This document shows positions 6,247 through 8,903 of a DNA stretch of 8,903 nt, piece after piece (position 1 is the first letter of the stretch; each line of letters starts with the position of its first letter). A model generated the notes under the pieces. The model was not told the origin of the DNA. It did not search any database and saw only the letters and a list, made by a program, of their open reading frames with translations. The stretch comes from UBA7805 sp036146215 (GTDB lineage: Bacteria; Planctomycetota; Planctomycetia; Pirellulales; UBA7805). Position numbers and translations under genes: made by a program. The DNA is taken from NCBI GenBank assembly GCA_036146215.1, contig JAYYJN010000027.1, positions 1-8,903 of the forward strand, given 5' to 3'.

Positions 6247-8903
6247 GTGGTTTCAAATCATCTATCGGGTTCCTCGCTTCGACTGCCTGCCCCTGATTCT
6301 CTTATCCCAAGGCTATTGCTGCAAGTCGTTGACCTTTGTTTCATCGCGACCTTAGTTTTCGCTCCACTCTTCATGGGCGGTCGGCATCCGATAGGCAGAC
6401 TTGTGTTCGTTTCGATCGCGGTCGTCATGGCGATTGCCTGGGTAACACGGCAATGTATTTTGCAAAGGCCGATCTGGCGTTCGACGGCGGGACAATGGGT
6501 ATTTCTCTCTGCCTGCGCTCTGGTTGTGTTACAAGTCTTTCCGCTCTCGCCAAATTGGGTGAGTGCATTAACGCCCTCAACAACCGATATTCTAAATATT
6601 TGGACCCCGGGAGGGTCATCTGAATCGCAATTAGGGAATTGGCCCTATCTCTCTTTTAATCCGCAAGCAACAAAATGCGGACTGGCAATGCTTTTTGCAT
6701 ATGGCATATTCTTTTTAATTACAGTGCAACGCGTCGAAACGATTAATGATGTTGAGAAATTGTTAAGGTGGATGGCATTGTCGGCGATGGCACTCGCATT
6801 CGTCGGTCTAATTCAATTCGCGTTTAAAGAGCAAACGTTGTTGTGGTCCTATGGTGATGTGGTGCAGAAACCGGTTGGAATGCACGGATGTTTTACGAAT
6901 CCGAATCATTTTTCGCATCTTTTAGCACTTGGTATCAGTGCGTGCTTAAGTTGGATTCTGATTAAAGTAAAGTGCCCATTCGAGAATGGTCGTCGACTCA
7001 GAATGAAGCATTTTGGATCTAGTCGGAACTCTTTGACTCTCATTCTTATATGTATTGGAACAGGCATTGTTGCCTTTGCATGCCTAGTTTCGATGTCGCG
7101 AGGCGGCATTTTGTCGATGCTTGTCGTTTTCGTTGTTCTGGCTTGCATTTGCAGAAAGCTTCTCGGGCGACAATTGCTTTATTATCTGTTCGGGTTCATT
7201 TGTATGGGTGGAATCCTTTTGTCGATCAACGGGTTCGATGGTTTGGCAAAAGAAATTGATAGCGTGAAAGGGTTCTCATTTCGGGAAGCGGATTACAAGC
7301 AAATGCGCACCGCAATTTGGGGTGCGAATGTGAGGGCGATCGAAAATCGGCCTTGGTTTGGGCATGGAGTAGGGACACATCGTGACTTTTATAAGATGTA
7401 CCTAGAAAAACCTTTCCCGGTTCAATTTACACATGCAGAGAGTGGCTACCTGCAGATCGGTAGCGAAAGTGGTGTCATTGGTCTGACATTCTTATTTTCA
7501 GGGATTTTCATTTGCGGCTTTTGGTGTGTGAGAGGACTTTGGAGGAATGACAACGATAAGGAATTGATCTGTATCGCAGCAGTCTCCGCAGCATTAATGG
7601 CTAGTGTTGTTCATTCCGTTTTCGATTTTGTTTGGTTCATCCCAGCATGTATGTCATGGACCATGATTTTCTGTGGACTCGGGTGTCGACTTTATCAGAT
7701 GCGTGGGGATGCAAAGATACAATCATGTTTTTCGCTTTCAAGGACTGCATGGATGGGAATGGCAGTAATCTTGGTCATTGTGAGTCTCAGTAGCTTAAAC
7801 GTTCTTGTGGGGCCAGCAACGGCATCCAGTCACTGGGACAATTACAGAACATATGCCTTGAAGCGGCAAAAGGTCGGGCTGGAGATTAATCATTTCAATA
7901 TAAGTGAAGGAAAAAAGAACGAGCTTATCCGAGTAGCGACAGGACTCGACAAAATTTTGGAAGAGGAAATCCGGGCTTATTTGTCAAAAGACTTACAGAA
8001 TTCGACGGCTCACTTACGCATGGCGGCAATTTATCTTCGACAATTTCAATCGCAGCAACGTGTAAGCATCAACCCCATGGAGATCGGACAAATTCGCGAT
8101 GCCGCAATCGCCTCACAATTTCCTTCAAGAGAAGCATTAAGCGAATGGTTAGGACGAGCCATTGGTGAACATCAGAGGCTTTTGTATCGTGCGCTTTGGC
8201 ATGCACGACAAGCGGTCGTGAGATGCCCGCTCCAAGGCGAGTCATACCTGTTCCTGGCAGAACTAGTTTTTCTTGAGGGGAAAGATCAATTGGCGAAGCG
8301 CTCGCTCGTTGAACAGGCGATCCGCGTCAGACCGTTTGATGGGAAAGTTCGTTTAATGGCAGGAAAAGAAGCTGCCGTGGCTGGGGAAGTGGAGGCTGCT
8401 ATCGCGCATTGGAAAAAGTCTTTTCAATACAGTATTGATGGTAAACTTGATTTACTGGGCCTTCTTTCTCAGCGGATTCCGGCCAACATCGTGATACAAA
8501 TGTTGGAGCCATCCGAACGTGACTTGCCAGATTTTTATCAAGCCTACAGGATGCTTGGCGATCGGCGCCAGTTGGAGGAGGTCTGTAAATATTTCGAGCC
8601 TCTCTTGTGGAAAAATGGAAGTGGCGATCACGAAAATTCACGTTTGTGGATCGTATTGAGTGAGGCATATCGTGAAGTCGAGAAGAATGAGGACGCGCTT
8701 CGCTGCGCGGTACAGGCTAATGCGTGCGATATAAGTAATTTTGATGCTCGCATGCTGCTCGCATCCCTCTTTTATGAATTAGGAAAATATCGAGACGCCG
8801 AAACGCAACTTCGCTGGTGTGTTGGCCGACGCCCGGAGCATGCACCAACGCAGAATTTGCTGAAGGATGTCGTGAAGTCGCGCGTCGCTTCGCGGGAACA
8901 TGC
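6247..8903 (+). CDS. O-antigen ligase / polymerase family protein with C-terminal TPR region (3' end outside the window)
   Basis: A frame open from 6208 to the right edge encodes at least 885 residues from GTG 6247. Residues 22-520 are polytopic, with roughly ten or more hydrophobic segments. Wzy/WaaL hallmarks are visible: GCFTNPNHFSHLLALG at 214-229, SMSRGG at 282-287, then AIWGANVRAIENRPWFGHG (356-374) and HAESGYLQIGSESG (396-409), the pattern of the periplasmic loop of the Wzy_C domain. The last strong membrane helix is at about 502-520. After it comes a soluble region (about 525-885) with helix pairs resembling tetratricopeptide repeats, for example 643-720 and 797-870 (ARMLLASLFYELGKYRDAE). 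Such proteins join repeat units or ligate glycan to an acceptor at the periplasmic face. The gene begins 43 bases after the kinase stop, likely in the same operon. The start is uncertain: GTG 6247 has only a GGA nine bases before it, and a better GAGAAGG at 6211-6217 is too far away. Ligase, polymerase or protein O-glycosyltransferase cannot be separated by sequence alone. Confidence 0.9.
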   Translation, partial: MVSNHLSGSSLRLPAPDSLIPRLLLQVVDLCFIATLVFAPLFMGGRHPIGRLVFVSIAVVMAIAWVTRQCILQRPIWRSTAGQWVFLSACALVVLQVFPLSPNWVSALTPSTTDILNIWTPGGSSESQLGNWPYLSFNPQATKCGLAMLFAYGIFFLITVQRVETINDVEKLLRWMALSAMALAFVGLIQFAFKEQTLLWSYGDVVQKPVGMHGCFTNPNHFSHLLALGISACLSWILIKVKCPFENGRRLRMKHFGSSRNSLTLILICIGTGIVAFACLVSMSRGGILSMLVVFVVLACICRKLLGRQLLYYLFGFICMGGILLSINGFDGLAKEIDSVKGFSFREADYKQMRTAIWGANVRAIENRPWFGHGVGTHRDFYKMYLEKPFPVQFTHAESGYLQIGSESGVIGLTFLFSGIFICGFWCVRGLWRNDNDKELICIAAVSAALMASVVHSVFDFVWFIPACMSWTMIFCGLGCRLYQMRGDAKIQSCFSLSRTAWMGMAVILVIVSLSSLNVLVGPATASSHWDNYRTYALKRQKVGLEINHFNISEGKKNELIRVATGLDKILEEEIRAYLSKDLQNSTAHLRMAAIYLRQFQSQQRVSINPMEIGQIRDAAIASQFPSREALSEWLGRAIGEHQRLLYRALWHARQAVVRCPLQGESYLFLAELVFLEGKDQLAKRSLVEQAIRVRPFDGKVRLMAGKEAAVAGEVEAAIAHWKKSFQYSIDGKLDLLGLLSQRIPANIVIQMLEPSERDLPDFYQAYRMLGDRRQLEEVCKYFEPLLWKNGSGDHENSRLWIVLSEAYREVEKNEDALRCAVQANACDISNFDARMLLASLFYELGKYRDAETQLRWCVGRRPEHAPTQNLLKDVVKSRVASREH

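Noticed and set aside
6336..6623. A 95-codon + strand frame, and others at 7050-7259 and 8399-8668 (-)
   Set aside because: They overlap the continuous ligase-family frame, which has clear membrane helices and family motifs. The short frames have neither.

Overview
This 8.9-kb window is an ordinary, densely coding bacterial stretch with every supported gene on the + strand. The base composition is moderate (roughly half G+C by eye). No mobile element, CRISPR array, tRNA or rRNA was seen. The gene types suggest a Gram-negative, diderm bacterium. A planctomycete-like or related PVC-group origin is my best guess, from the style of the outer-membrane export protein, the O-antigen-ligase/TPR fusion and the RNase Y-YmdB pair. 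That assignment rests on pattern memory and was not checked by a search.

Region 1 (about 1-2474) is an RNA-turnover and signalling pair. It holds a nearly complete ribonuclease Y gene, open to the left edge, and a YmdB-type metallophosphoesterase gene that starts with TTG behind a strong ribosome binding site. The same two genes are neighbours in Bacillus subtilis. Region 2 (2475-2630) is a 156-base gap with a hairpin plus T-run that could end the first operon, an overlapping alternative hairpin, and a plausible sigma-70-type promoter facing right.

Region 3 (2631-8903) is the start of a Wzx/Wzy-type extracellular polysaccharide operon. It contains an outer-membrane polysaccharide export lipoprotein (Wza/OPX class), a fused Wzz-BY-kinase (Wzc class) and a polytopic O-antigen ligase/polymerase-family protein with a long C-terminal TPR region that runs off the right edge. 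In the usual model the ligase/polymerase joins repeat units at the inner membrane. The Wzc protein sets chain length and couples assembly to export through phosphorylation cycles on its Tyr-rich tail. The OPX protein forms the outer-membrane exit. No glycosyltransferase or flippase lies in the window, so the rest of the cluster is probably to the right.

The most notable observation is that the OPX gene carries an in-frame TAA at 3678-3680. The same frame then continues for exactly 50 family-like codons to a second stop 12 bases before wzc. Internal repeat comparison suggests the TAA replaced a leucine codon (TTA). I found no evidence of a previously undescribed biological system.
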